A stretch of 64,000 nucleotides of DNA from Kryptolebias marmoratus (GCF_001649575.2 NC_051445.1:11145364-11209363), one strand, 5' to 3'; shown: positions 47,001 through 59,044, counted from the first letter of the stretch. The notes: generated from the letters alone by a model not told the origin. Program-made: numbers and translations.

Positions 47001-50000
47001 CTGCCAACAAAGCGGCTCGGGTTACGGCAGGGCGAACAAGCGAAAGCACAACAATAAGACAAGGTGTCACGCACCTGCGACCTGCGGACCGCACGGCGTC
47101 GCGTTGCAGATCTGCTCCTGCTCGGGTTTGGCGCTGAGGTCGCACGCTTGGCTGTGCGTCTTCTCGGGCGTCAGACACCGGACCTCTCTGATCTGCAGGC
47201 CCCTCCCACAGGAGCGCGAGCACTGACCAGAGGAGAACACAGGGGGGGTTTAAACCACACGCACGGCCACTCGTCCGCGCCCATCCCCTCCCTCGTCCCA
47301 TCCCGCCTCTCACCGCGCTCCACTCCGTCGTGAACCACCGAGGCCGACACTCGCCCATCCTGCACTCCTGCACCGCCGCCGGCCTCTCCAGGTGGGCGCA
47401 CTCCGAGTCCGATGCCACCGTGAAGTTGCTCCCCAGCTTCTTCACGCAGACGATGTCCCGCCTCTGGGTTCCGTCGCCACACGGCACATTACACTGGGAA
47501 AAAAACAAAAACACGCCATCTAAACAGAGCTCAAAGTAAAAGACTGAACGTATAACTGTTAATGCAAATAGTGTCAAATATAAGACCTGGGTCGGATACG
47601 AAAAAAATCAGATTTGTGTCGCATCGGGGGCACTTGGGTTGAATCCGCCTGCAGTCTGAACGCAGCCTAAGTTGCTTTTGTTTCATTTTTAGATGAAATA
47701 AAAGTTTGCAAGCTGCTCCACTTTGCTTTTTAACTTAATCTACTTTAAAAAAAACGAGGTTTCAGAGCGTTAAACTGACGGTGATCAAACAGAGTTTTTC
47801 TCTCTCCCTCCTACCTCGGACCAGGAGCTGCTGTACCACAGAACCGTCGGCACACAGGGACCTCTGTTGCAGGCTTTCAACTCCATCGGCTTTTCCGCAA
47901 CGCAGTCCCCGCCCTCTCCGCCGTCCCTGACGCCTCCTCTGGTGAGACACACCACCTCCCTCTTCTGCACCCCGGGGCCGCACTGAGCCGAACACTGAGA
48001 GAGAGGAGATCAGGCGGAGGGTCACAGCTGAGCTCGCTCCTCTCTGAGCGTGTGTGTGTCACTCACAGTGTTGGACCAGTCTGTGAAGTACCAGTTGGTC
48101 ACGCAGGGCCCCATGTTGCACTCTTCGCTTCCTTGTGGGCGGAGCCTGGAGTTGCACTCGTTGTCGCTCACCACGCCGCCTTGATCGCTGACGCAACGGA
48201 CGCTCCTCGTCCTTCGGCCCAACCCGCAGTCAACTGAGCACTGTGGCGAACGGAGACGAGGACATAAAGGCTGGGAATAAAAAGCTGAAACGAAACGACT
48301 TCGAACGTACAAGGACTTTTCGTGATTTCTGAAAGAAACCAAACCGACTGGGGCCCGAGTCGCCTCGGCAACCAGAGCGGCTGCGGCTTGGAGCCGCCGG
48401 CTGGCTTCGGCGACGTACCGTGCTCCAGTTGGAGCTGACCTCCCAGTGGGAGCACAGCTGGAGCTCGCAGGCCTGCGTGGACTCGGGTTGGGTGAGGTGG
48501 GCGCAGTGCTGAGGGTGCACCATGGTGGAGCGCATCCCGAAGCTCTGCCTGCACTGGAGCTGCCGCTGCTGCACGCCGGGCCCACAGGAAACGCTGCACT
48601 CTGACCAGGCGCTGGCCTCCCAGCTGACGCACAGACAGGGACAAAATTCAGCTTCTTGTCTTTTTACCAGATGCTTATATCGTCTGTGTGTTTGTTTTAT
48701 TTAAGTATTGTCAGAGAACTTAAAATATGATGTGTACGGGTGCACCAAATGAAAAAACAACCACGGAAGCAGAGAACCTTCTGACAACATGTAACAATTA
48801 TTCTGAGGGTTAAATATGGATTTGCTCACAATGGCGGGCAGAGCTGCGTGTTACAGGACTCCTCCTCAGCAGCAGGTTTGGCTGCAGAGTCGCACTTCGT
48901 CTCGGCCACTTCTTCATCCGTGTGACGGTTTACGCATAAAATCACTCTGTGCTGAGAGCCTGCAGGGGAGGGGGGGAACAGAAACACATGCACCTGCATA
49001 AAACAGCCTGAAGAGGGCGACGTTAAATAAGCGGCGGTGAAAACGAAGCTGGGGAGGGGGAGAAATCAAACCTCTTCCACAAGAAGCGGAACACTCTGTG
49101 AGGCCTCCTTTCCTCCAAACGAAAGGCAGCTGGGTGTCGGGTGGCAGGTCGGTCCGCGGGGGGATCCGAGCGTTCCTGTTGGGCCCCAGGCCCCGAGGGC
49201 GGGTCCTCTCAGGTGGCCAGCGGTCGAAGGACGGGGGGGAGAACACCGACGTGGAGGAGGAGGAGGAGGAGGAGGACGGCAGAGAGGGCCCTGAAATGGG
49301 AGGAGGCTCCTCCACGGACACGGCGAGGGGACCTGGCAGGAAACCCACAGAAAAAAATAATAAAAATAAACAAAACGGATATAAAAAGATAAATTGGAAA
49401 CGTCAGGAAGGGTGGAGGAGAAGCAGAAAAATAGACACGGGGAGGAGAGGAGAAAAAATGTCAGCGATAGAGAGGGAGGAAAACGGCAAAACAAGCTGAA
49501 ATATGGGGAACGGGAGGAAGGCAGTGAGTCAGAGGCTAATGATGTCACGATGAGGTCAGGGTCTCATGACGGCAGACATGTCGAGCCGATAGCCTCCCGT
49601 CCAGGTCATGGCCCTCGACCACACCCCGTCCTAAACCAAAAATACGCCAAGTCCTGTCTTACAGCAGGGATGCCAGAAGTAATGCGGAAAGAATGACTTC
49701 TGTGATCTTCGGCGCTCCACAGAGAGAGGCTCTCACCGCGGAGGGGTGCCCTCGCTGGCTCTCGCTCCCGCGGTGCCTCCCTCTCGCCCTCTCTCGTCTC
49801 CACCGGGACGTAAAACTCGTAATCGATGCCCGGGTTGTCCTTGTGGAAAATGATCTGGGGAAAAACAAAACAGAAAGGCGACGACGTGAAACACTCTGAA
49901 AGGACCCAGCGGCTCATCTTCAGGAGGTCATTTCGTCCCTTAATCAGCAGGAGTCTAAATATTCTGTGCGATCAATATCTTACCTGCTGTGGATCGCTCA

Positions 50001-53000
50001 GTTTGGAGAAATAAGAGTTTAACGCCACAATAGTCTTTGTTTTGAGTCAAATCGAATATGGATCAAGTCCACTTTAAAACATTACCAGAAAGTCTGTTTG
50101 GAAGCAAAGCATCCAGAATTAAAGAAGGATCCAGTGCCATAAATGACGGGAGGAGGCCTGGATCTGCTCACCAACAGCAGAGCGGCAGCAGGTTGGACGT
50201 TATCGCCTCACTAACGTCATCAGATGATAATCTGATCGGCTCTCAGTCGTCTTTGACCCGAGCCCCCGCGGCTGTTTGCGTCTGATTTATTTACTTAGCG
50301 TCGGGATAAACGCCTTCCCGGGCCGCCCGTACTTACGTAAAGCTGCAGCTGGGTTGTGGTGGGCCCCCGCGCCCTCAGGGACTCGCCCCTCTCGTCCTCC
50401 CCATCCGGCTGCGCTCTGGGCCGGCTGTAGGTGAAAGAAGTGCCCCCTGCCTGGTACTCGCCGGGGGGGTCCACAGCCCAGCGCCCGTTCACCACCGACG
50501 CCCCTGTGCCGCTCCTCATCGCTGGAGAAACGAAGGCGGGGCGTCAGATTTAGGTCGAAAATTCTTTTTAGCATTTAAAAACCCTGTTTAGTCTGGCCGG
50601 TTTTAAAAGAAACTTGCCCCCTGAGAGTTTGGGAGAGCAGTTTTGCTAACACACAGGAGGCAAACATTCACACATGCAGCCATGTACACACTTCACCGAA
50701 TACAAACTTGTATCTGTTTTAACTCTGCGAGGCCACAAAACATCTGCAGCCTTAGTTGAACCCAGGACACACGCCGTCGTCGGCCAGGGTTTCACTTTCC
50801 GCACCGCCGCAGACGCTAATCGGGCTTCAAATCTTTGTGCAGCGCACACACGCGTGACGTCTCACCCAGGTAGTTGGGGCTCGCTCGTCTCTCCGTGATG
50901 TTAATGAACGTGGCTCCGACCGGGACGTCCAGGATCTTGTGGTAACCCAGGGGAACCGAGGTGTTTTGGAAGCTGCCCGTCACCCTGCGGCAGGAGGCGC
51001 CTTGCCCGCCGCACACGCCGCACCTGTCGATCGCAGCGCCGGAGCCCAGCGTGCCGTCGCAGCCCTCGGTCTGGGGAGAGAAGACGGTGGAGACGGCGTG
51101 CGTGAGGGAAAGTTCAAGGGGGACAAAGGGAGACGTGGCAAGAGCAGCAGGGACAGCAGAGCGAAGCTAACCCAGTCCTGTTGTTTCACTTCCAATATCA
51201 GAGTTTATTTCCTTCTTTCATGTGCAAATTGGTAACTGGTGCTCACAGAAGTCCTGCCAGGAGCGGAGGGCTGGAACGAGGGTGAAATCAGAATGTCAAC
51301 GAGAGCGAAGAAGCAGAGGAAAGAGGCCCAGAGGGGCGACCGAACGAATCCGAACGGAGGCTTTAAATCAGCCCCCCAGATGTGAGGCGGAGAGAGCCAG
51401 CGTTTTGGTTTATGTCAGGCCCGGCTAGACAGAGCGGTGTCAGATTCAGACGCACACTCACCAGACACCGTCCTTCCACACACACGTCGTTGGCGCTGGC
51501 GTTGAAGCAGGGCGTCCCGTCCCGGGCGCGCTCGGCCTGGCGGACGTAGAAGCGGTAGCCGGCGGGTCTGCAGGTCAGCTCGCACTGCTTATCTGCGCCA
51601 ACTGCAACACAAGGAGCAGAGGGCGCCAGCGTTTAAACGACATGTTTTGTTTTTTTCTTAAAGTATGTTTGTCTTCACAGGGAGTTCGTGGAAGACCCAG
51701 CCGTGTGATGATGAACGCCTTTCCACGTGGCCAGGAAACCGACGTATAACCTTCAGTCTGTCAGACAACGAGACAGACATCAGCCATTCACCCCCCGGTG
51801 CTCGCCAGACTCACTGCCGCACCTTCTCAGGAGCTACACAATCACAAGAAGGGGGGGGGGGACTTAAGCGTTAGATTTATGAGCGCAACCCAACCGGTGC
51901 ACGCATGTGTGAAGAGAGGACAGAGGGGAGGAATCAAAATAAAAAAAAGACAGCGCCGCTTGAAGGTTACACAGGAAGTGAAAGTCCTTCAGAGCCCAGA
52001 GAGCAGGTCAACAAACAGACGAGCTGTGAATACAGAGAAGAAGAGTCCTCTGTGCAGAAAATACAAGCTCTTATTTCACTGTTTGAGGAAGTACACTGAG
52101 GCTATTTGAGAGTGAAATGATAGGAATCCCACATGACGTTCGTGGACACTTTATATACAGTAGAAAAGGTTATTTCAGACATAAGTAGCCATATCTCTTT
52201 AACTTAGGCTTATGCGTTTTTTTGCTCCCTAAAGTATTCATCCCAAACGTAGGCGACATATAGATAAAAATCTTCATTTCTTCCATAGAGACATACTTTT
52301 TGGTAATCTTTTAAAGTGGTCTCGAGCAATATTCCTCAGGATTTCGGAAGATTTTTCAGGATCTTTTGGACTTTGCCTGCTTTTTCCACAGAGTTTCAGT
52401 CCGACACCTGATCATTTTCATAAGAATATTTGTTTGTTTGTTTGGAATAAATCAGTGTTGAATCAACACATAATATACAACTTAGCAAACAACCAAATTT
52501 TAACTGAATCTTTAGCTAAAAGTTAGCTAAAATACCGTACTAGCTAGCTAGTAACTTGCTAGCTCATTACTGTGTTACTAGATAGCTAGCGACTAGCTAA
52601 AACACTATGCTAGCTAGCTTGTAACTTGCTAGCTGGTAATTTTAAAGTTGCTAAATAGCAAGTTACAAATTTATAACTAACTAGCTCGTAACATTATTGC
52701 TAACTTGCTAGTAATTTTGTTTTTAGCTAGCTAGCAACAAGCTAAAATACTTTACCAGTGAGCTAGTAATGTGCTAGCTTGTAACTTGTAGCTTATCACA
52801 AAAACAGAAATTGTTCCAATTTGTTGATTCTATTAAAAAATATGCTTTTAGACATGACTTTCAGAATTTATTTATCAGCTGCAGATATATATTAATTTTT
52901 TTTATTTTTAAGTCTGCCTTCTTTTGTCACATTTTAGGGTCATGGTCAGGTGCAAAAAGTGGACAGAAAATGTGTGAAAAAGCAGTTTTTATAGACCTGA

Positions 53001-56000
53001 AGAACTACTGATTATTACCACTTTAAAATATTACAAGGAAGTCTGGCCTCCTTGGAAGCAAAAATATGAAGAAACGATGGGTGATTTAAAACTTTTGGCA
53101 AAGCCTTGAAAGCTCAATTTAATCTATTAGTCTTGGAAAGAGTGAATCAGCCTGTCACCAAAAATGTAAACTAATTCCTCCAAAGAGCAGCAGGAGACAC
53201 AAGGAAATGGGCTTTTAAAAGCAGAGAGCGGCTCCAGTGTTTGTAATTTTCTTTGAGGAAGGAGTCAAGAGGGCGTAACGGCGTGTTCGAGTCCTCAGGC
53301 GGAGCCATTGTGAGCGCGTGTCTGTGATTATGTTGCAATAAATAGTGCTGGAAATGTGAACTCGCGGCGTGAGTCACGAGTCGTAGATTAAGCCGGAGAC
53401 GGGAGGGAAGCGTTTCTGCCACTGAACACATTCTGAGCTTCTGATACTTTGACCTTTGTGTCGCATTTATCAGACAAATTAACGACACAAACGTAAACGA
53501 ACGGGCCGGGTTCGGTCGAAACCGTTAAAACCGTTACACGCCTTTTTCTCAACTCGCGCGACTTGTTGTGAAACCTCCATATTATTCGAGACACAGATTT
53601 ATCTCTGAAGCACATTTAACTGGACAATTTACATGACTAATGTATAAACTTTGTGAAAGCTTTAAAAAGATTGGTTGAGACAAAGGAAGTGCTTCGTCAA
53701 TGTACTAAACTACATCTGAGCAGGTGCTAAAGACTACAAATATGTCTTCCAGAAAAAAAGTTAGTACATTTTATATTCAACAGTAAAATATAGAGGTACA
53801 AAAACAATTCAGAAAATACATCTACAACTCATCAACATGTGGAGTCCACTGGATTCAAGATGGCCGCCACAGTTACTCGACGTTGACCTTTGACCCCATG
53901 ACCTCGAAATCAATAGGGATCACCCCCAGCCCATGAGATGTGCAGCTGTGCAGTTTGACCTTCCTGTTTTACGGGATTGCAGAGTTCCAGCACGCGCCAC
54001 AACATAATAAGTCCTGTTGTAAAGGACTATAACTCTGTCAGCTTTTCAGATATTGAGCTGAAATTTGCTGTGGTAGTAGCCGAGAGTCATCTCCAACACA
54101 TACTCTGAGCACAAGACGTTCAGTTAAAACTATGGCATGAAAAGTAGCATTAAGGAATGCTACGTTCTTTTTATTGATCTGAACTGAATCTAATCACCTG
54201 AAATGTTTGTTTTTTGTTTTTACTCTGACTGGATCACTGATTAAAAGCAGCCGGTGTTACTGTCTAATTCCTGCAGAAAGACAGATTAAACTCAACATAT
54301 TTATGAAGAAACGGGTATGAAAGACATGATGCTAGAGCGTTTCAACCCTCCTCTAACTGCCTTTGATTGTCTTATCAGGGCTTCTGCTTCTTTAAAACAA
54401 TTCGTCCATTCTTGCACCTCCCCGTCTCAACCTCCGGTCTTCCATTTGCTTCCAACGTCTCTCTTCTGTCCCTCCTGCCCGTCCTGTCCCTCCCTGAGCT
54501 CAGTGCTCAGACAGTGGAACATATGTTGTCTAAATATACTTCCCCCCACTATCAGTCCATCTAAACAAACTCCAGCAGGGAGAGAAAGAGAGCGAGGCAG
54601 TGAAACAGGAAGCAGGGAGGATGGAGAGGGGGGGGGGGGGGNNNNNNNNNNNNNNNNNNNNNNNNNNNNNNNNNNNNNNNNNNNNNNNNNNNNNNNNNNN
54701 NNNNNNNNNNCCAGGGAGGGGACAAGGACTGGAGACAAAAAAAAAAAGAAGAAGAAGAGAATGCTCATGTAAAACAACACCTGCGGTGTGTTGCTCTTAC
54801 AAAAGCACGCAAGGAAAAGCTGCTCAGAGCGGGGCGCATGGAGGGAAAGTAGTCCGGCTTCTTGAACGCAGCGGCAGGTTTACTGGCTCCAGATCCACTG
54901 CATCAAGACGTCAGAGTTTAGCTACAACAGAGTTCAGCTTAAATCCTGACAGTAACTTTGTGAAGCACACTGAATCGTTCCCGGCAGCAGTAAGTTTGGG
55001 GGGAGTCTCCATCACTCAGGATCTGCGCTGGACTCCGAATGTCGCACACCTGAGTGAGAAGGCTCAGAGGAAGATGACGATGAAGACATGAAACAGGTCC
55101 GAGCGACTTGTTTCCACGAGGAGTCGCAGGCTTTGAGCGTGACATCTGTCTAGTCTAAATTATATCTGACAGAGTATTTCGTACGTTCTGTGTCTCAAAC
55201 ATTTTCTTGCGCGAAATATGACAAAATGTGTTCTTTAAAGAGAAGTAATGATTCTTTTTTTTTTCATTTTCTAACTGCGCCGACTGACTGACAGGTGGGA
55301 TTTTTATGTGTGCTGATTTTATTTTATTTTTTTAAGCTGCAAACCATTTCCTGAGTAAGTCGCCATGGTGAAAGCGGCGGCTTTCTTCCTTTTTGAGTGT
55401 TTGTGGCTACAACAATGTGGACTTCCTGCACCAAGGGGGACAATTAAAGGATTATTTTCATCGGCGATGCAAGAAGAGATCTCTGAGTGTCGTTAGACTC
55501 ACCCCCCCCCCCCNNNNNNNNNNNNNNNNNNNNNNNNNNNNNNNNNNNNNNNNNNNNNNNNNNNNNNNNNNNNNNNNNNNNNNNNNNNNNNNNNNNNNNN
55601 NNNNNNNNNNNNNNNNNNNNNCCCCCCCCCCCCCCCCCCTAATGAGCTGTTTAACCTCCTGCTGTTTGATAGAAGAGATCGCTCCACTAAACCAAAACAA
55701 CCTGAATCAACAAGAAATGAAGTTAATAAACTCCCAGTAATGCCCACAGTAGGGACGATGTTTTTATTCTTAACAGGACCAAGTTTAACTGTGGATTTAC
55801 CTCCAACCAAGGAGGTTCTGTTTTCAGTAACATCTGTCTGTCTGTCTGTGGACCAGATTACTCAAAAAGTTCTGAACGGATTTTCGGGAAATATCAAACA
55901 AGGAACAAGTGATCAGATTCTGGTGGTGATCGGGTCAAAGGTCAAGGTGCTCTGACTCTAACAGTGTGATGTAGGAACGTCAAACTGCACAGCTGGACAC

Positions 56001-59000
56001 CTCATGGGTCAAAGATGATGTCTGTGGATTTCAAGGTTCTTGGGGGTCAAAGGTCACAGGTAACTCCTACATGTGACCCTTTTGTTTCCTGTTTTGTCCG
56101 TTGGTTTGTTTGTCCGTCTGTCAGCAAAGATCGGGTAAAAACTAAAGAACAGATTTGGAGGAAATGTTCAGGAAATGTTGGTGCTGATCCATATTCTGAT
56201 CCAGATTCCGATGCAGATTCTGATCCGGATCACACTCTTTTTTTTAATCCCTGTGGCCTCGGCGGAGGTTTGCGCTCTCTGAGTGCTTCTAGTTTTTAAC
56301 ATTACAGATTATTTTATCATCGTTTCCTCAGGTTTCTGTCGTGTTTTCCAACTTTCTGCCGTGCAGTTATTTTCTCCGTACACCCATTTTTGAATTTCCT
56401 TGCGTTTTAAAGTTACCGAATACACTTCTTGACCGGCGCCGTCGTTGATTTAATTTTTTCAACTCATTGCTTCCGACTTTACGTTGTGTGAGTTTGTCCT
56501 TTCTGCACTGGCTCGGGCCGAGCAGCTGACAGTAAACAGCACAAAACGGTTCACTTAGCAGAGCAGCGGCTTCGTTCCCGTCTCAGGTTGAGCGACGACA
56601 TCCGGCAGAAAACCCCGACAGAGCTGCATCAACCGCAGCTGGTAAACATGACGTTTGGTGGCCTTTTTTCCATCCAGAGACCCTTGAGGCGTCACACTTC
56701 GAGGAGCGGCTCCCAAAGCTGGGGCTGGAACCCCATAATGGGACAGGAAACACAGAATAAAATGGGTTCTGACATCATCTCCAGTTCGCCTCCACTGTTT
56801 TTGTTGGTACACCCCTGTAAGCTGACTTGTCGGCCAAGTTTGTGCTCTTTAACGAGGAATAGTTACAGCTTTCCGCCTCTGTTAGTTTGCGGGTCAGGAG
56901 CCGAAAAGTTTCGAAACTTATGATAAAAGCCAAGATGTTTTTTTTTTTTGTTTTTTTTTATGAAATAAGAGAAGCTCTCCCGATTGGCTCTTTCTGAGAA
57001 CTTCTAGGTCGACGTTTTTGCCCGATAACTGATTATTACAGGCAGGAAACGGCTAAAGCAAACAGCCTGACGAGGCGAAGGTGAGAGCAGCTCTAACGTG
57101 CAGCGACACGGACTCCAGCGTGCCGGTGCCAGCCGAGTCTGAGGCGGTGAGGCTGGGGAGCGCCGACCCTTCTGATTGTAATTGCCGCTGGCGGAGAAAC
57201 ATCTGGCTTCGGCGCTCTGATCCTCCGCTGAGGCGTCGTCTCAACAATGGACAAAAACCTGAGTAACGTCTGGCTTCGGTTTTGACACGTGAAGGGAACG
57301 CAATCAGCGCTCATTCCTGCGCTAAATGACTGGGGGGTGGGGGGATTAACAGACGGAGCTCTGATTGTAGACAACATGTAGGCACCAGAGCGACGGAGGT
57401 AAACACGAAACTAAGCCTGACGGAAGCTGTGAGACTGAAATGTTTAGTTTTGAGATGGAAAAGGAAAAGGAAGACTTGCAGCGTTTGTGCAGACATTCTG
57501 AAGTTGGATTTACAGAAAATTTACAAGCAGCTATTATCTTACCTGGCCCCTTGATGGCCTCCGAGTGATTCTGACCAGGCTGCCGAGCTCTCAGCTAATC
57601 TGAGCGAAAGCCAAAGTAAAAGTGGATTGCCGCCGTCTCGGAGCAACTCCAGTTTCCGTTGCCACCAGGTTTGCACCACGTGGAGATTCCGGAGAAAATA
57701 TTACGATATTCCCGCAAGAGGTGCCCCCAGGGCTGCGCTGGAAGTGCTACATCCGGCCGCCCCAGTTAGCGTTCGCAGTTAATCACAACGTAAAATGTAA
57801 ATAATCACATAATGCAAAAATCCGAACTGAAATCGTTCTAAGACAGCAGAAATCAGAGTATCGGCTCGCCAAACTGGTCAGAATCAAACTCCTTTTCCCT
57901 GTTTCAAAGCGCTGTCTACGACAGGTAAGATATTTTTTATGTGTAACCACAGAACCCCGCTTCAAAAGCTCGGAGTTATCCCTTTAATCGGGCGTTTTTA
58001 TTTGATTTATTGCTGAGATAAATTTAGACTCCTGAGCCCTCGACCCAGAGCGTTAAAGTTCTGCCCGGCTTCAGTTGTTAGCAGAACATCCAGCTCGTGT
58101 TGCACACACTCTGCGCATTTCTTGTTTTAGCTTCGTGTGAACGTGTGTTTTTTTGGCCGCAGTGACCCTAAATGTGCTTCGCATTACGGCACAGCGGAAC
58201 CAGGCGGACGGCGCGTTTTGGGAGGGCCGGCTGCCGCCCGAGCCGCCCGGCTGTTCGTGATGCTTTTTTTTTTTTTTCCACGGGAGCTCAGCTCGCGTAG
58301 TTCAGAAACCTGACGACAAACGCGGCTGACGTCGGCTCTCCCCTCTCCCACATCTGTGCTCTTCCTCCTATTCCCTCGTTGCCTTCGCTCAAATTCCTCA
58401 AATATCTACGAAGTGTTCCCCTCTTCCTCCTCCTGCTGTACACACACGAGGAGAACCAAACCGTCCCCGAGCCACGTCGTCTCCCTTACCTCCCTCCCTC
58501 CCTCCCTCCCCAGCAGTCATGTGACCCGACACTTGCATCCCATCACCTCTCACCGCCCCCCCCAATCCTGTCTTTTTTTCTAACCTCAGCCCCCGTTTCT
58601 CTTTCTTTATCTCACTCGGCAGGAATCTGCGTCGTCGAGCGGAGCAGGGAGGAGAAGTTTGGCAGGAGATGTTGGACAAAACAAAAGGGGGGTGGGGTGA
58701 GGGGGGGTGAAAAAAGAGAGAAGAAGGAAAGTATTTTGTTCGAATCACAGGAGCAGACGGAGCTCCAGTCATCAGCTCAGTTCCTCCGGAGTCCCATTGC
58801 CTCCCGACACTGCGCGGAGGCCCTCGAACCCGAACCTGTGGCCCCCCACCTCTCTCCTACCTCTCTTACTTAATGCCATTTAGTTCTTCCTGTACCCCCA
58901 CCCCCCCACCCCATGAAGGCATCAGAAGCATCCCAACTCACCTTCGGTGAAAGGCTCCCAGCTGTAGAGGCGACCCATGAACTCCTGGGCGTTGAAGGCG

Positions 59001-59044
59001 GCGCACTGCTCAGCTCGGGAGTCCGACGCGCTTCCTGCGCACAC
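46870..59044 (-). CDS. adamtsl4: ADAMTS-like protein 4, 3' portion (13 exons; 5' exons not in view)
   Basis: A secreted, non-catalytic relative of ADAMTS proteases that associates with fibrillin-1 microfibrils; human ADAMTSL4 defects cause ectopia lentis. The visible exons total 2160 bp, or 719 residues plus stop, with consistent phases. From the first visible residue: cysteine-rich region (1-150; [45 protein letters not shown]), spacer (151-about 330; [42 protein letters not shown]), six thrombospondin type 1 repeats (about 330-676, CSASCG through CSRSCG), and a PLAC domain (677-713; [20 protein letters not shown]). Order and wording match human ADAMTSL4. The signal peptide and the first TSP1 repeat are not visible. 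The intron between the first two visible exons is 7.3 kb. Confidence 0.95.
47075..47222 (-). CDS. adamtsl4: adamtsl4 exon (last TSP1 repeat)
   Basis: 148 bp, acceptor TGGTCAG, donor GCAG|GTGCGT. It encodes [34 protein letters not shown] and ATPCGPQVA. Confidence 0.94.
47314..47493 (-). CDS. adamtsl4: adamtsl4 exon (TSP1 repeat)
   Basis: 180 bp, phase 0, acceptor TTTCCCAG, donor GCG|GTGAGA. It encodes [35 protein letters not shown] and [18 protein letters not shown](V/I)CV.KLG.(N/E)F is shared with human ADAMTSL4. Contains one N-F-T sequon. Confidence 0.95.
47815..47994 (-). CDS. adamtsl4: adamtsl4 exon (TSP1 repeat)
   Basis: 180 bp, phase 0 at both ends, acceptor CTCTCAG, donor GAG|GTAGGA. 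It encodes [20 protein letters not shown], then a Gly/Asp-rich insert, and [19 protein letters not shown]. Confidence 0.94.
48067..48240 (-). CDS. adamtsl4: adamtsl4 exon (TSP1 repeat)
   Basis: 174 bp, phase 0 at both ends, acceptor GCCACAG, donor ACT|GTGAGT. It encodes [38 protein letters not shown]. Matches the CDMGPCTTAWFHSDWS repeat of the human protein. Confidence 0.94.
48419..48623 (-). CDS. adamtsl4: adamtsl4 exon (TSP1 repeat)
   Basis: 205 bp, acceptor GCGTCAG, donor ACG|GTACGT. It encodes [29 protein letters not shown] and [21 protein letters not shown] is almost the same as in human ADAMTSL4. Confidence 0.94.
48830..48959 (-). CDS. adamtsl4: adamtsl4 exon (TSP1 repeat, second half)
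   Basis: 130 bp, acceptor CCCTGCAG, donor CATT|GTGAGC. It encodes [35 protein letters not shown] and NTQLCPP, completing the TSP1 repeat begun in the previous exon. Confidence 0.92.
49072..49332 (-). CDS. adamtsl4: adamtsl4 exon (Ser/Pro-rich linker into TSP1)
   Basis: 261 bp, acceptor CTGCCAG, donor AGAG|GTTTGA. It encodes a Pro/Ser/Arg-rich linker with eight consecutive serines (TCC repeat at 49253-49276), then [18 protein letters not shown], which opens the first visible TSP1 repeat. Confidence 0.92.
49253..49276 (-). repeat. adamtsl4: coding (TCC)8 microsatellite in adamtsl4
   Basis: Eight TCC codons in a row on the sense strand encode eight serines in the linker before the first visible TSP1 repeat. 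It is likely length-polymorphic. Confidence 0.88.
49737..49854 (-). CDS. adamtsl4: adamtsl4 exon (spacer end)
   Basis: 118 bp, acceptor CCCCCAG, donor CGCG|GTGAGA. It encodes [20 protein letters not shown], then an Arg/Glu-rich stretch ([17 protein letters not shown]) unlike the Pro-rich human counterpart. Confidence 0.92.
50337..50521 (-). CDS. adamtsl4: adamtsl4 exon (spacer)
   Basis: 185 bp, acceptor TTCTCCAG, donor TAC|GTAAGT. It encodes [34 protein letters not shown] and [11 protein letters not shown], equivalent to the INGNWAVDPPG and GPTTQPVDVY segments of human ADAMTSL4. Confidence 0.95.
50866..51070 (-). CDS. adamtsl4: adamtsl4 exon (CGVCGG motif, spacer start)
   Basis: 205 bp, acceptor CTCCCCAG, donor CTGG|GTGAGA. 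It encodes [34 protein letters not shown], and [20 protein letters not shown]. The CGVCGG motif marks the end of the cysteine-rich domain in ADAMTS and ADAMTSL proteins. Confidence 0.95.
51462..51601 (-). CDS. adamtsl4: adamtsl4 exon (cysteine-rich region)
   Basis: 140 bp, acceptor GTTGCAG, donor CTG|GTGAGT. It encodes [40 protein letters not shown]; cysteine spacing matches ADAMTSL4. Confidence 0.94.
52520..52800. repeat. CTAGC-rich degenerate tandem array 1
   Basis: Repeated TAGCTAGCTAGTAACTTGCT-type units, with variants CTAGCTCATTACT and GCTAGCTTGTAACTTG. A similar array is at 62.53-62.91 kb in opposite or mixed sense. Confidence 0.8.
53815..54130 (+). repeat. dispersed repeat family A, forward copy
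   Basis: Blocks GGAGTCCACTGGATTCAAG, ATGGCCGCCACAGTTACTCG, ATATTGAGCTGAAATTTGCT, and GTAGTAGCCGAGAGTCATC in family order, joined to a GACCTTTGACCCCATGACC stretch. Confidence 0.65.
55790..56305 (+). repeat. dispersed repeat family B, two copies in a row
   Basis: First copy about 55800-55960 (CCAAGGAGGTTCTGTTTTC, then GAACGGATTTTCGGGAAAT). Second about 56090-56300 (CCGTTGGTTTGTTTGTCC to CGGCGGAGGTTTGCGCTCTC). The second contains a GATCC(A/G)GATTC(T/C)GAT tandem stretch. Confidence 0.6.
58942..59044 (-). CDS. adamtsl4: adamtsl4 exon (cysteine-rich region start)
   Basis: 103 bp, acceptor CCCTCCAG, donor GAAG|GTGAGT. It encodes [20 protein letters not shown] and [14 protein letters not shown], a hallmark of the ADAMTSL4/6 cysteine-rich region. 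An alternative acceptor a few bases in (GCGCAG) is possible, so the 5' edge is less certain. Confidence 0.88.

Larger units (their letters stand above)
51602..58941 (-). other. adamtsl4: 7.3-kb adamtsl4 intron
   Basis: Contains a CTAGC-rich tandem array (52.5-52.8 kb), a family A repeat (53.8-54.1 kb), N gaps at 54642-54710 and 55514-55621 bordered by G or C homopolymers, and family B repeats (55.8-56.3 kb). No exon was recognised between the two flanking cysteine-rich exons, whose phases join directly. Confidence 0.75.

Noticed and set aside
48022..48644. Long overlapping minus-strand frames (187 and 158 codons) beside TSP1 exons
   Set aside because: Only the parts inside the exon boundaries 48067-48240 and 48419-48623 carry TSP1 cysteines; the rest is intron read-through in other frames.
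52520..52800. Regularly spaced CTAGC repeats considered as a CRISPR-like array
   Set aside because: Units are degenerate, spacers are not unique, and the genome is vertebrate.
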